Assembly (NCBI RefSeq): GCF_003967515.1
Contig: NZ_BIFQ01000002.1
Location: 1-64,000, forward strand
DNA from: Dictyobacter aurantiacus
Lineage (GTDB): Bacteria > Chloroflexota > Ktedonobacteria > Ktedonobacterales > Ktedonobacteraceae
DNA length: 64,000 nucleotides
Direction of reading: 5' to 3'
Part shown: piece after piece, positions 1-8,588 of the stretch
How positions within the stretch are numbered: the stretch's first letter is position 1
Layout: every line of letters begins with the position of its first letter
Translations under genes and position numbers: made by a program
Notes under the pieces: generated by a model
Seen by the model: only the letters and a program-made list of their open reading frames with translations
The model's database searches: none
Told to the model about the DNA's origin: nothing

Positions 1-1258
1 GGGGGCAGCGCTCTCCTGCTGTCGCAGTCGCTCGGTCGATTCGCTGTCGCTCATCTTGCAGTCCATCATTGTCTTACCATGTTGCAGTATCACTTGCCAC
101 CATTCCACTTTATACATACTCATATTTACACTCTCCATGCACATCATTCTACTCACCTCTTTTCGGTGCTATACGAAGTATCATCGGGGGTTACTCTCTC
201 CCCCGAGGGGTATCACCCACAAAAATCGCTGAGAGCACTTTTTTCTCCGTCTGCGTCCATCAGTACCCTTCTCTTTTCCACAAGGCTCTCAGCAGTCTCT
301 CAGCGCGCCGATTGAATCACACGCACTATGAGGGCCGCGCTGTCGCGCTTCCTCTCTCACCTGGAAGAAATATCCTCATGCCTTCTTTATCATGCCTCCA
401 GCGACACGCACTTCTCATGGGTGAGAGCCGCCAACTGGCCCTTTTTTTCTCGTGACAGCCAGTAACCAGACGCATTGATTCCATCCAAACAGATTGGTGC
501 TCCAACCGCTCCACGCCTTGCATTTTGGGGTGTGTTCGAGAGGAGTACTCTCCTCTCGATCCCCACATATCTCTCCCCCTACTCTCCAGCCCTCTCTCTG
601 CATCTATGTCATCCTCCACTCCTTTCGTTCTCTCTCCCAATCACACGTCCACAGCACTACCCAGGCTCCCCCTTCATCGTGTCTGCCTCTTCGTTCGTCT
701 CTCTCGCCAGGGTGAATCCTTGCAACGTATCGTGTATCGCTCTCCCTTGTCTCTCTCATGACATCACTCTTCTTCCAGCACTGTTTGCCGTGCTCTCGCT
801 TCCATGCTCATATCTTCTCGAGGATGGTTCTGTGACAACAGAACCATCCCTCCTCCCGTCTCAGGGAGTCTTTCTAAACAGAGGCCAGTGGGCGCATTCC
901 TGCCAGCCAGGCGCATAGCTAGCCGTATCTGGGAGGGGCAACGTGTCTCACCAACAGGCAGAGGTGCTCTCTGGGAAGCCATAAGCAGGAGCAAAAGACA
1001 GGCAGCCGCCAGAGCGCGCGGCAGGGCCGTCATAGCAACAGAGGGAGCCACGGGGCTACGTGGGGCCAGTGAGAGCGCTCCTCTTACCCGTGAAGGGGCG
1101 TCTCATGCGCTGAGAAGCGGCAGGAAGGCAGGAAGGTGGGACGTGTGCTGTACGGCAGCAGTCGGGGCAAGATGCGCGTCCTGTAGCGTTCTCGCAGAGA
1201 GCAATCGCCACAGCATGGGAAGCACAGCAGGCGAACGCTGGCTAGGCTGTAGCATTCC
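1..1258. other. Region without a supportable gene
   Basis: This 1.26-kb stretch is pyrimidine-rich on the plus strand and has several open frames on both strands, but none shows a recognisable domain, a convincing ribosome binding site or consistent codon use. A minus-strand frame at 764-1051 contains a leucine-rich hydrophobic stretch, but the rest of it looks random. One clear hairpin is present at about 823-850, with an 11-bp stem and a loop of about 6 nt, without a T-run. It may be a decayed flank of the accessory module that follows. Confidence 0.5.
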
Positions 1259-2227
1259 TCAAGCCAGAGGAAAAGGAAGATCAAACACACGACGAAAACA
1301 GGGACCGAACACCCCATTATTCACCTGCTTATCAGTCAGTCGGCACGCATAGGCAGAAGCGTGCGGCAGCGATGATGCGAGTACCCCTTCACCGCTACAG
1401 GCCAGTGCACCTCCATCACCTCCTCGCATCATACTGGGATCCTGACAATATTCCCAACGATACGAATCCGTCACGATCCTCACGCCAAACGCATTGTGAG
1501 CCGGTGGATCCACGGGGCGATCTTCTCCAGAAGCAAACGGTCCATCTCCCCAATAAAAGAGACTCCGAGCACCGGCCGCACAGGCATATTCCCATTCATC
1601 CGCACTGGGCAGACGGCATCCCTGCTGTTTCAGAAACGCCACTACGTGACGATGTGGCAACGCACGATGGATGGAGCGCGTGAAATAGCAGGAGTCCTTC
1701 CCCTTCCAGCGATACCGCTCGTAGGTGAGCACTGGCGCGGGAAGCACCTGCTCAGCTTCTTGCGCGATTGTTTCCAGCAAAAACGGGGCCAGGGTGACCG
1801 TTCTCAGTGGGAGCAGGTGTTCCGCCAGTTCGGCCGCCAACGCATTCTCACCCATGGGGATAATCTCTCTCACCAGAGCGCCATCCAAAGTCACCCGTTC
1901 CCCATGCAGGCTCAGCATTCGCGTGTCCCACCAGTCACGCACCAGTTCTTTATCGGGAGCAAGAGGCGCCCTGCGATCATAGCCCAGTGTCACGGTCCCA
2001 CCGGGAAGCAGCGCATACGTCACTGCTGAGGATGTTGAAGGCGGCCTCCAGGCAAACAACGCAATCGCATGTCGTTGGCCGCCTACCTCATACGTCTCCA
2101 CGCCCATCAACTCCCATAGCGACGGCAGCCGTTGCTCGACCGCATGGGCCACGGCTTCACAGTCCGTCAGCGAGCACGCATCCCACAACGCCACCTCCTG
2201 CAGCACGCGCGCCATCTCCTGATCCAT
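1259..2227 (-). CDS. Formylglycine-generating-enzyme (SUMF1)-like protein
   Basis: A 322-residue protein. The C-terminal half carries the FGE-sulfatase/SUMF1 signature RLPSADEWEYACAAGA (about residues 205-220), followed by a Tyr-Trp-Gly-Asp segment, as in formylglycine-generating enzymes and the SUMF1-like domains of bacterial regulatory or redox enzymes. The N-terminal 170 residues are not recognised. The usual tail of SUMF1 domains (GGSW and RCA-type motifs) is not evident: after the ECQ-like EYCQDPS stretch the end is divergent, so enzymatic sulfatase activation is doubtful. It is the last gene of a leftward run and lies about 80 bp after the HTH gene at 2310-2939. The ATG at 2227 is preceded by a purine-rich stretch. 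Family call from motif only; function not inferred. Confidence 0.7.
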   Translation of the reverse strand: MDQEMARVLQEVALWDACSLTDCEAVAHAVEQRLPSLWELMGVETYEVGGQRHAIALFAWRPPSTSSAVTYALLPGGTVTLGYDRRAPLAPDKELVRDWWDTRMLSLHGERVTLDGALVREIIPMGENALAAELAEHLLPLRTVTLAPFLLETIAQEAEQVLPAPVLTYERYRWKGKDSCYFTRSIHRALPHRHVVAFLKQQGCRLPSADEWEYACAAGARSLFYWGDGPFASGEDRPVDPPAHNAFGVRIVTDSYRWEYCQDPSMMRGGDGGALACSGEGVLASSLPHASAYACRLTDKQVNNGVFGPCFRRVFDLPFPLA

Positions 2228-2309
2228 CTCTGTCCTTCCTTTCTCGAACGAAGGCCAACTGGTTCCTTTTTGGGTATCAACAGATCACCGTGTCTACGCA
2301 CCAGCGAGG

Positions 2310-2939
2310 CTACGGAATCGTAAAGATGCTAAATTCCCGGCCACCCGTGGCTGACACAACGCCTTCGTTTTGTTCCTTGGCTAACGCTATCAGCGCACCA
2401 CTGACATCACCGGGTTTCCAACTGTCGCCCTGTTGGGGCTGCGCGATGCGTGAGAGCAGCGTGGCGGCCGTCCAGCCATCAGGCAGTTTGCCCGTTACCC
2501 ACCCCGATTTCGTGGCGTCGCTGATGGTACGGATCGTTTGAAACAGCACGTCCCAGCGCACGTTTTTTCCGGTCTGGGCGGCCAGATCCAGCAGTTTCTG
2601 CAGCGTGGCACTCCCCTTTTTCACGCGGGCGGCGTACTGCGTCTCCCCCTGCTTTGTCTTGAATTCACGAATGCCTTTACGCACGCTGGCCACGTTTCCG
2701 CTCTTGGTTTTGCGTCGCTCTGGCAGTGTCGCGGGCCTGGTGCCTGGCGCCGTCCCTTGCAGTTGCTGGAGGACCGGGACGTATTTGGCAAGGGGTTTTT
2801 GGCGCTGGCCCGGACTGGGATGAATCGCCTGCCGGATGCTCGAACCGTTGATCCCCAACGAGCGCCCAATTTCAGCATATGTCCAGCCCCCGGCCAGTAA
2901 TCCCGCGATCGCCTCGGCCGCCGGTGTCATCTCTGCCAT
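2310..2939 (-). CDS. Small helix-turn-helix protein of unknown function
   Basis: A 209-residue basic protein. Residues 5-40 read as a helix-turn-helix (WTYAEIGRSLGINGSSIRQA), which suggests DNA binding. The middle part is rich in Lys/Arg and Gln, and the C-terminal half is predicted globular but not recognised. It starts 17 bp downstream of the polymerase-like gene at 2956-5043 and is transcribed in the same direction, so the two are probably one operon. A role as a plasmid or element replication or copy-control regulator is possible from context only; I see no direct support. No truncation is apparent. Confidence 0.65.
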   Translation of the reverse strand: MAEMTPAAEAIAGLLAGGWTYAEIGRSLGINGSSIRQAIHPSPGQRQKPLAKYVPVLQQLQGTAPGTRPATLPERRKTKSGNVASVRKGIREFKTKQGETQYAARVKKGSATLQKLLDLAAQTGKNVRWDVLFQTIRTISDATKSGWVTGKLPDGWTAATLLSRIAQPQQGDSWKPGDVSGALIALAKEQNEGVVSATGGREFSIFTIP

Positions 2940-2955
2940 GGTTTCTTCTCCCTCA

Positions 2956-5043
2956 TTACCGGTCCCGTTCCTTCTCTTGTTGCCGCTGCAGCAGATCCAG
3001 CGCTTCGTAGGTATGCGGGGCGTTCACCGACTGCCGGATCGCCCACTTCAGCCGCAACGTGCCTCGCTTCGTGTTCGTGTTCCAGTCCGGGTGTTCCTCG
3101 GTCAGCGCGATCGCGTCCGTGCGGATGGCAATGATCGATTCCCGTGGCAGCGTCAGCGCGGCCTTGATCATTCTGGCACGACAACGCGCCCACACCTGCG
3201 CCGCCCATTCCGGGTGATCAAACTGCTGGCTGTAGCCTTCCGTTGCCGCCGGCACACTGTACCACACCGTCGTATCGTCAATCTCCCGGCGACTGCTGTA
3301 TCCATCAGGGGCCGGCTCGTCTATCCCAAGGATGTATGTCACGTTGCGGCTTGACCGGTTGAACGTGCCAATGCCATGCAGGACAATATTACGGATCCCA
3401 CCGCGCACCAGCTGATAGAGTCGGGCGTCATCGGGGGTTTCCAAAGCATCGCGTTCCACCTTCTCGCGCAGGTTCGCCAGCTTTTCGACCAGGCCGTCCA
3501 ATGGCTTTTTCTGTGTCGAGGCTTTCTCCGCCTTGAAGACAATCCGCTCCAGGATCGTGATACGCCAGACCGCAAAGCCCTCTTCGATACTTGCGTAGGC
3601 GCTCGAGAGCACGTCCAGTTCGGAGCCGTCCACCCACGTCTCATAGGTCTGGCCAGCAGACTCTGCTCCGGGGAAACTCCAGGTGTGTCGATCCCTCTGG
3701 TTCCCGGTGATAGCATCGCGGGGTGTCATGAACAGGCCCAGATGCTGCCAGTCGGTCGGGATCGTGTAGCGGATACGGTAGCGTGCTGCCACCTTCCCGG
3801 CGTATTCGTTGCGGCTGTCATGGATCGCCAACTCCGTCGGTAATCCCCACGCCAGCGCACTGTACATGAAGATGCCGTCGTAGTAGTACAGGCCAGGCAG
3901 ACGCTTCAGCTCCGGCAAGGTGCACAGCTCAATCCGGCCCTGCCCCGCGTGGGACCGGATCGTCTCCCGGATCGGGGCCGGCAGTGGCGCAAAGCTGCGC
4001 TTCTGGAGGCGATTCAAACGTGTCCACAGCGCCTGGAATGTCAGCGCTGGCGTGGCGTACGCGCTCGCTTCTTCTCCAAAGGTGGCCTGCAGGTACCTGC
4101 TCAGCAAGCGGATCGCTTCGTAGGCTTCGGTCGCCGTACACTCGGTCCCGAACCACGAGAACACGTGGCGAATCTCCAGCTCCTGTTCGCTGCCTCGCCG
4201 TCGGTAGCGAGCGACGGTTTCCTCTGGACGCTCATCGGAGAGATAGTGCCCGCGCGCACCGGTCGTGTACCGCTGCCGCAGTTCCCTCGCCAGCACCCAG
4301 CCCTCATACGAGCCACTGGTATCCGTCGGCAATTCCCCACAGAGCCACAGACGCACCTGGTTCGTATCACCCAACTGCGGTACCGCCGCTAACACCTCCG
4401 ATAACGAGGCCTGCGCCCCGAAGGTGAAACGCTCACCGGCGTCCGTCATTCCCTCCCCGCGGCGCACATCCATATACGCGATCAATCGCCGTTGGCGACG
4501 TGCTGACACACCTGCCTCTGTGGCTCCTGCCGCCTCATCCACTGCATCCTCCACCACCGACACAACCAGATCTGGCTCACGCACTGGATCACCATGACGT
4601 GCACGATCCATCGGTGCATCCCCACCTGAGCTTGGTGCAGCTCGTCGATCTCCCTCCGCTGGTGGTTCCTTCGTCACAGCCTCTTGCTGCTTCTGCTCTG
4701 GCTCCCGCCGCGCTTCCTGATGCACTGTCGGGCTACCAGCCATCTCATGGGCCTCCTGTGGTGGCACGTCCATTCCCTCTTCCTCCAGCAGACGCTGCTG
4801 GGCCGCTTTGGCTGCCTGCTGTTTGCGATACCCTTTCACGCGGGGATGATATTCATGCCCCCGCAGCCACTCCCAGAAATCCGGATGATCCGTCTTGATC
4901 AGCCAGGCGTCTCCCGACCGATACGCGCTCCGGCCCAGTACGCCCGCCTTCGCCGCCTGTGTGAGCGTCGTCCGGTGAATCCCATAGGCTGCTCCTACCA
5001 CCGTCGCCGTCTGCACGGGCTCCCCAAATTTCTTTCGCTCCAT
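2956..5043 (-). CDS. Putative divergent family B DNA polymerase-like protein
   Basis: A 695-residue protein. The N-terminal 75 residues look like a DNA-binding domain (TATVVGAAYGIHRTTLTQAA), followed by a charged linker to about residue 180. The C-terminal half shows, in order and with plausible spacing, the three family B palm motifs. Motif A is YDGIFMYSA, with Asp389 and a Tyr394 in the steric-gate position (compare DxxSLYPS). Motif B is RNIVLHGIG at 551-559 (compare KxxxNSxYG). Motif C is IRTDAIAL with Asp643 (compare YxDTDSI; the first Asp is Arg here, the catalytic second Asp is kept). No exonuclease domain is clear. The gene is followed after 17 bp by an HTH gene. The polymerase assignment is my inference from motifs. 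If wrong, this is a large conserved-looking hypothetical protein. Confidence 0.55.
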   Translation of the reverse strand: MERKKFGEPVQTATVVGAAYGIHRTTLTQAAKAGVLGRSAYRSGDAWLIKTDHPDFWEWLRGHEYHPRVKGYRKQQAAKAAQQRLLEEEGMDVPPQEAHEMAGSPTVHQEARREPEQKQQEAVTKEPPAEGDRRAAPSSGGDAPMDRARHGDPVREPDLVVSVVEDAVDEAAGATEAGVSARRQRRLIAYMDVRRGEGMTDAGERFTFGAQASLSEVLAAVPQLGDTNQVRLWLCGELPTDTSGSYEGWVLARELRQRYTTGARGHYLSDERPEETVARYRRRGSEQELEIRHVFSWFGTECTATEAYEAIRLLSRYLQATFGEEASAYATPALTFQALWTRLNRLQKRSFAPLPAPIRETIRSHAGQGRIELCTLPELKRLPGLYYYDGIFMYSALAWGLPTELAIHDSRNEYAGKVAARYRIRYTIPTDWQHLGLFMTPRDAITGNQRDRHTWSFPGAESAGQTYETWVDGSELDVLSSAYASIEEGFAVWRITILERIVFKAEKASTQKKPLDGLVEKLANLREKVERDALETPDDARLYQLVRGGIRNIVLHGIGTFNRSSRNVTYILGIDEPAPDGYSSRREIDDTTVWYSVPAATEGYSQQFDHPEWAAQVWARCRARMIKAALTLPRESIIAIRTDAIALTEEHPDWNTNTKRGTLRLKWAIRQSVNAPHTYEALDLLQRQQEKERDR

Positions 5044-5269
5044 CTCCGTTTTCGATTCTCCCTCTGTTCATCATACGATGCACTATTCATCAGACGTATG
5101 CTCCTCTCATCCATCCACATGGACAGGACTTCTCTCCTCCGACTTGCTGGCCTATCTGTACTCTTTCATCCACGATCTCTTGTGCTTTTCTTCGGTACAC
5201 GCCCACACACTCAGGATCAGCCAGAAACCTCTCTTTGAGATGCGCCATTGCTTTCCCTCGGAAGATCAC

Positions 5270-5605
5270 TCATCTTCCACATTCTTCCTTGGTCAGCCCT
5301 TCCAGCACCGGGCATTTCCCCAGACAATCAAACCCATTCCCGGCAATCTCAACCGCCTCAAACGCGATCGTCTCCTTCCAGGCTCCAAACGGCGTCGGAG
5401 CAGGCGGATACGCCATCGCATCCATCACCTCCAGGTGCCGCCCATCCCTATCCACCTTCACCACATACCCATACCGCAGCTGTCCCTGCTCATCGCGATA
5501 CTGCACCTACCACCCATGGCCTCCCTCAAACTCCAGCGGATGCACTCCCACCTCATGGATCACATACATCCCCGCTGGACGCAGCTCGATCCGTCGGTTC
5601 ATCAT
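5270..5605 (-). pseudogene. Small protein gene with an in-frame TAG stop
   Basis: A single minus-strand frame runs from an ATG at 5605 (preceded by a GGAG-like site) to a stop at 5270, interrupted only by TAG at 5507-5509. Before the stop it reads 32 residues (MMNRRIELRPAGMY...). After it, a GTG at 5506 could restart a 78-residue protein (VQYRDEQGQLRYGYVVKV...). The two halves read as one domain, with an acidic/aromatic beta-rich sequence, which suggests a nonsense mutation. Translational restart at the GTG is an alternative. It lies 227 bp upstream of, and in the same orientation as, the polymerase-like gene. Family not recognised. Confidence 0.5.
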
Positions 5606-5984
5606 ACCCGTCCACTCCTTTCCTTCGTGCCTTCGCAATTAAATACATTCTATGATTTACTATAGCATTATATGATGCATTATAGCGGAGAGATTCCTGC
5701 CTGTCAAACCCCTTTCCTTCTCCCGCGCTCCTCTTTCATACACACAAAAGGAGAGGTACCTGCTCGATACCTCTCCTGTCTTCTGGCTCCTCTGCTTGCC
5801 TTTTCCCTCTCTTCTCACCCTCGCCCATAGACCAGGTGCTCCCACGCTGCCTCCACTACCTCCTTCCTCACCACCTCCGCCTGCGGGTTCATCTGCACGA
5901 TCCTCTCAATTTGCATCAATACATGCTTTTGCCGTTGAAAATTTCCCTCCCTTATCCCGATCATCGTCGCCAGCGCTTCTTGAT
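5606..5984. other. Intergenic, AT-rich promoter-like patch
   Basis: No gene is supported here. An AT-rich patch at about 5650-5690 with TATA-like hexamers is a plausible leftward promoter for the 5605-1259 gene run. The remainder, to the start of the IS3-family remnant, is CT-rich and unremarkable. Confidence 0.4.
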
Positions 5985-6985
5985 CTACCTGCAATTGAAC
6001 GGCTGTGTGATCTGCTCGAAGTGAATCGCAGTTGGTACTACGAGCGTTTGGGCCAGCTAGATACGGATCCGGAAGCCATTGCGCTGCGAGATAGGATTGA
6101 GCACATCATCCTGCAGTTTCCAGGTATTAGCGCCGACGTAATTACGAGCCGGTTTAGGGCTGAAATAAATCCTTTCTTAGACAAGAAAGAAATAACCATT
6201 TTTTTCGCTTCAATGGCACAAAAATTCTCTGAGCAGGCTTCTCACGTGGTGTCAAGGGGAAGCGCAGCGGCCTTGATACCACGTGAGAAGCCTGCTAAAC
6301 TCACCCTGCCATTGAAAGAAAACGCCTCTAAATCGGCTCGTAATTACACCGGCGCTGACACCAGGCTATGGATACCGGCGCGTAACCCGGAAATTGCATC
6401 GGCAAGGATGGGGTGTGAACCACAAGCATGTGCTTCAGATGATGCGCGAAGAATCCTTGTCGTGTCATCTGAAGAAACGTTTTGTAATCATCACCACGGA
6501 TTCGTGTCATGGGTTTCCCGTCTATCCCAACCGGCTCGCAGATGTTCTCCTTTCAGCCCCGGATCAAGCCTGGGTGGCGCCTTTACCTCCATCCGTTTGC
6601 AAAATGCGTTTGTGGATCTGGCGTGTATTCTGGATGCTTACTCCCGCCGCTGCGTTGGCTGGCACCTGTCCCGGGATATGACAACTCAGCTCACTCGCCG
6701 TGTCCTTCAGCACGCCCTTGCCGAACAGCACCCGCTCCTGGTCTCATCCATCATTCCGATCGAGGTGTGCAATACGCCAGCCGAGCGTACGTGGAGCAGC
6801 TTGAAGGCATTGGCGCGCAGATCAGCATGTCGGCGGTCGGCAATCCCTATGACAATGCGAAAGCGAAAAGCTTTTTTAAAACACTCAAACAGGAAGAAGT
6901 GTATCTTAAGGAATACTGTTCTTTTGAGGAGGCGGAGCAGAATTTGACCGAATTTTATGCCTCTCTCCAGCGTCACCGTCCACAC
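5985..6985 (+). pseudogene. IS3-family transposase (OrfB) remnant
   Basis: Fragments of an IS3-family OrfB integrase-type transposase are spread over all three plus frames. The N-terminal part is IERLCDLLEVNRSWYYERLG at about 5990-6055. The middle is RRVTR..GWGVNHKHVLQMMREE at 6366-6440, then VDLACILDAYSRRCVGW at 6608-6665 and HHSDRGVQYASRAYVEQLE near 6750-6810. The last fragment (NPYDNAKAKSFFKTLKQEE) includes the typical final DDE region. At least two frameshifts and a MITE insertion at 6125-6360 destroy it, and the first catalytic Asp region is altered. Its 3' end merges at about 6985 with the C-terminal codons of the leftward telomere-resolvase-like gene, so this insertion probably truncated that gene. 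Confidence 0.85.
6125..6360. mobile_element. MITE, 236 bp, inserted in the IS3 remnant
   Basis: The element is bounded by a 5-bp direct repeat CCAGG (6120-6124 and 6361-6365). Removing one copy restores the IS3 OrfB reading (QFPGYGYRRVT), which proves an insertion. The outer 32 bp are inverted repeats matching at 27 positions (left 6125-6156, right 6329-6360). The arms continue almost to the centre, where a 26-bp near-perfect stem flanks a loop of about 13 nt near 6263-6276. It has no coding capacity and must be mobilised in trans by an unidentified transposase. Confidence 0.85.
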
Positions 6986-8576
6986 AAGTGGGAAGGCGAG
7001 AAGGGTAGTCCTCTTCCTGATCCTCCGGCGACATGCGCCGCAGGCCTTCCACAAGCTCCATCACGAACACAGGTGCATGCTCAATCAATGTTGCCAGGGT
7101 ATCGAGAATCTCCGCTGGGGGATCATTCTCGATCACATTGACCTGAACCTCATAGATAAAGCAGGCCAAAAGATGGGGGAGAGAAGCATCTTCCTTCCTC
7201 TCTTGCACCTCCTCTCGAGTCACAGCCGTCTTTTCGTCCATTAGAGGTGGGAGCGAAAGCGTCTCCAGATCATCCTTCACTGGTCGCTCTCCTTCTTCCT
7301 CATCTCTTGGTTGAAACTCCTCTAACACTCTCACACCTGGCTCTCCCAGTTTGATGCCCCGACGCCGATCAATGGTGCCATCCTTCCCGAGAATCACCGT
7401 TGACAGCGAGAGGCGCAAGACTTCCAGGTCCTCCGCATCCCAATCATCATCCATGTTCGGATCGGCCGCGAGGGCAGCCTTTACCTCCTCCAGTGTCCAG
7501 ACATGGCCAGGGGGGAACTCCTCGTCTGGCTTGTTTGCTTGAAATACAGAAAGCACTTCGACGCCTGGCTCTCCCAGCCGAATGCCGTGTCGCTGGTCTT
7601 CCACACCGTTTGTATCCATCACCACATACTCCCGATATCCAGCAGCAAGGGCCAAAGTGAGACGTTCCTCTTCAGACGTCGCTTCCAAGATCTTTCGATG
7701 ATACTCAATGGTGGCCATATAGACCAATGGGTCGACGTTGGTCGGGCAGTATAACCAGGCCGCCAGTTGCGGATACACCTCATGGGCCAAGCGCTTGTAG
7801 GCATTGCGCTCTTCAGGGCGTAGAGGCACCAGGCTCCAGGCCTGTTTATAGGCCGCCTCCTGGATCTGGGGCCGACACTGCTGGCTGATTTCTCGCCGTC
7901 GCAGACCCTGAAAATGCTTCCCAAAGTACTGGCGCACACGATCAACTGCCGCAAGCACCACCTCCACACGCACCAGGGTCGGCACCTCAAAGGGCACACA
8001 CAGCACTTCATACACGGTCATTGGAGCCGCAAAAAGCAGGCTATAGGCACTTTTCCTCGTGAAATGTCCCGTGTGCAGAATCTCAACGATCCCTCGACCA
8101 GTAGACAGGCCAATTCCAACCACCAACTCGGGCCATGCCTGGCTTTGCAACAACTGCTCCACTTTTTTCAGCACATCCCAGGGGCGCGCAAGAGGCAGCG
8201 GACGCTCACGACGCGTCTCTACCTTCTCCTCGCGGGGCATCTGCATCTGGATCCATTCCTCGGTCGAAAAGTTGAGGTATTTGAGGGCCAGGTGCTCCTT
8301 CTGACTCGATTTGGGATTGTACCATCCATTTTCCTCCGTGAGTGGCAGCACCTCCCGAATACGGTTCCGCGTTTCGCTTAACGGCTTCTGCAACGAGATC
8401 GCTCGCTTCAAACTTGGCCGCCGACGCCACACCTCCAGTTCCTCTTGACAGATCCGTTTCATCTCCTCTTCCTGCTCCACCCCAATGGCTGCCAGCCTCG
8501 GCAGCAACACCTCCCAACGCTCTTCTAACCACGTGCTTGCCATGCTCCTCACCATCCTTGCGTACGACGCGTCCAC
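6906..8576 (-). CDS. Telomere resolvase (protelomerase)-like protein
   Basis: 556 residues from the GTG at 8576; ATG codons a few residues later (MVRSM...) are alternative starts. The region 65-330 follows the telomere resolvase layout known from TelN/TelK/ResT. It has a helical core with LSETRNRIREVLPLTEEN and HLALKYLNFSTEEW (95-108), box I LSTGRGIVEILHTG with Arg161, the YSLLF strand, a VPTLVRVEVVLAAVDRVR segment, then AHEVYPQLAAWLYCP (264-278), KILEATSEEE and AAGYREYVV with Tyr314/317. The family's catalytic Lys (after the LLF strand), second Arg (in the AHEV region) and His (KILEAT where ILGH is expected) are not in place, so activity is doubtful. A duplicated unit follows (318-346 and 394-422, both with GEPGV.VL). 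The last about 25 codons derive from the IS3 remnant. The gene starts 12 bp after the ATPase gene. Confidence 0.65.
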   Translation of the reverse strand: MDASYARMVRSMASTWLEERWEVLLPRLAAIGVEQEEEMKRICQEELEVWRRRPSLKRAISLQKPLSETRNRIREVLPLTEENGWYNPKSSQKEHLALKYLNFSTEEWIQMQMPREEKVETRRERPLPLARPWDVLKKVEQLLQSQAWPELVVGIGLSTGRGIVEILHTGHFTRKSAYSLLFAAPMTVYEVLCVPFEVPTLVRVEVVLAAVDRVRQYFGKHFQGLRRREISQQCRPQIQEAAYKQAWSLVPLRPEERNAYKRLAHEVYPQLAAWLYCPTNVDPLVYMATIEYHRKILEATSEEERLTLALAAGYREYVVMDTNGVEDQRHGIRLGEPGVEVLSVFQANKPDEEFPPGHVWTLEEVKAALAADPNMDDDWDAEDLEVLRLSLSTVILGKDGTIDRRRGIKLGEPGVRVLEEFQPRDEEEGERPVKDDLETLSLPPLMDEKTAVTREEVQERKEDASLPHLLACFIYEVQVNVIENDPPAEILDTLATLIEHAPVFVMELVEGLRRMSPEDQEEDYPSRLPTCVDGDAGERHKIRSNSAPPPQKNSIP

Positions 8577-8588
8577 GCCAACAACGCA

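Noticed and set aside
69..1352. Several long open frames on both strands
   Set aside because: No domain, biased low-complexity composition and no convincing ribosome binding sites. The plus-strand frame at 804-1352 also overlaps the supported gene at 1259-2227 antisense.
5270..5605. Stop-codon recoding (selenocysteine or pyrrolysine type)
   Set aside because: The stop is TAG without any downstream element or associated machinery, and other interrupted genes use all three stops, which fits decay.
6120..6365. The palindrome near the resolvase-like gene as its telomere site
   Set aside because: The 5-bp target duplication and the restored IS3 reading show it is an inserted MITE.
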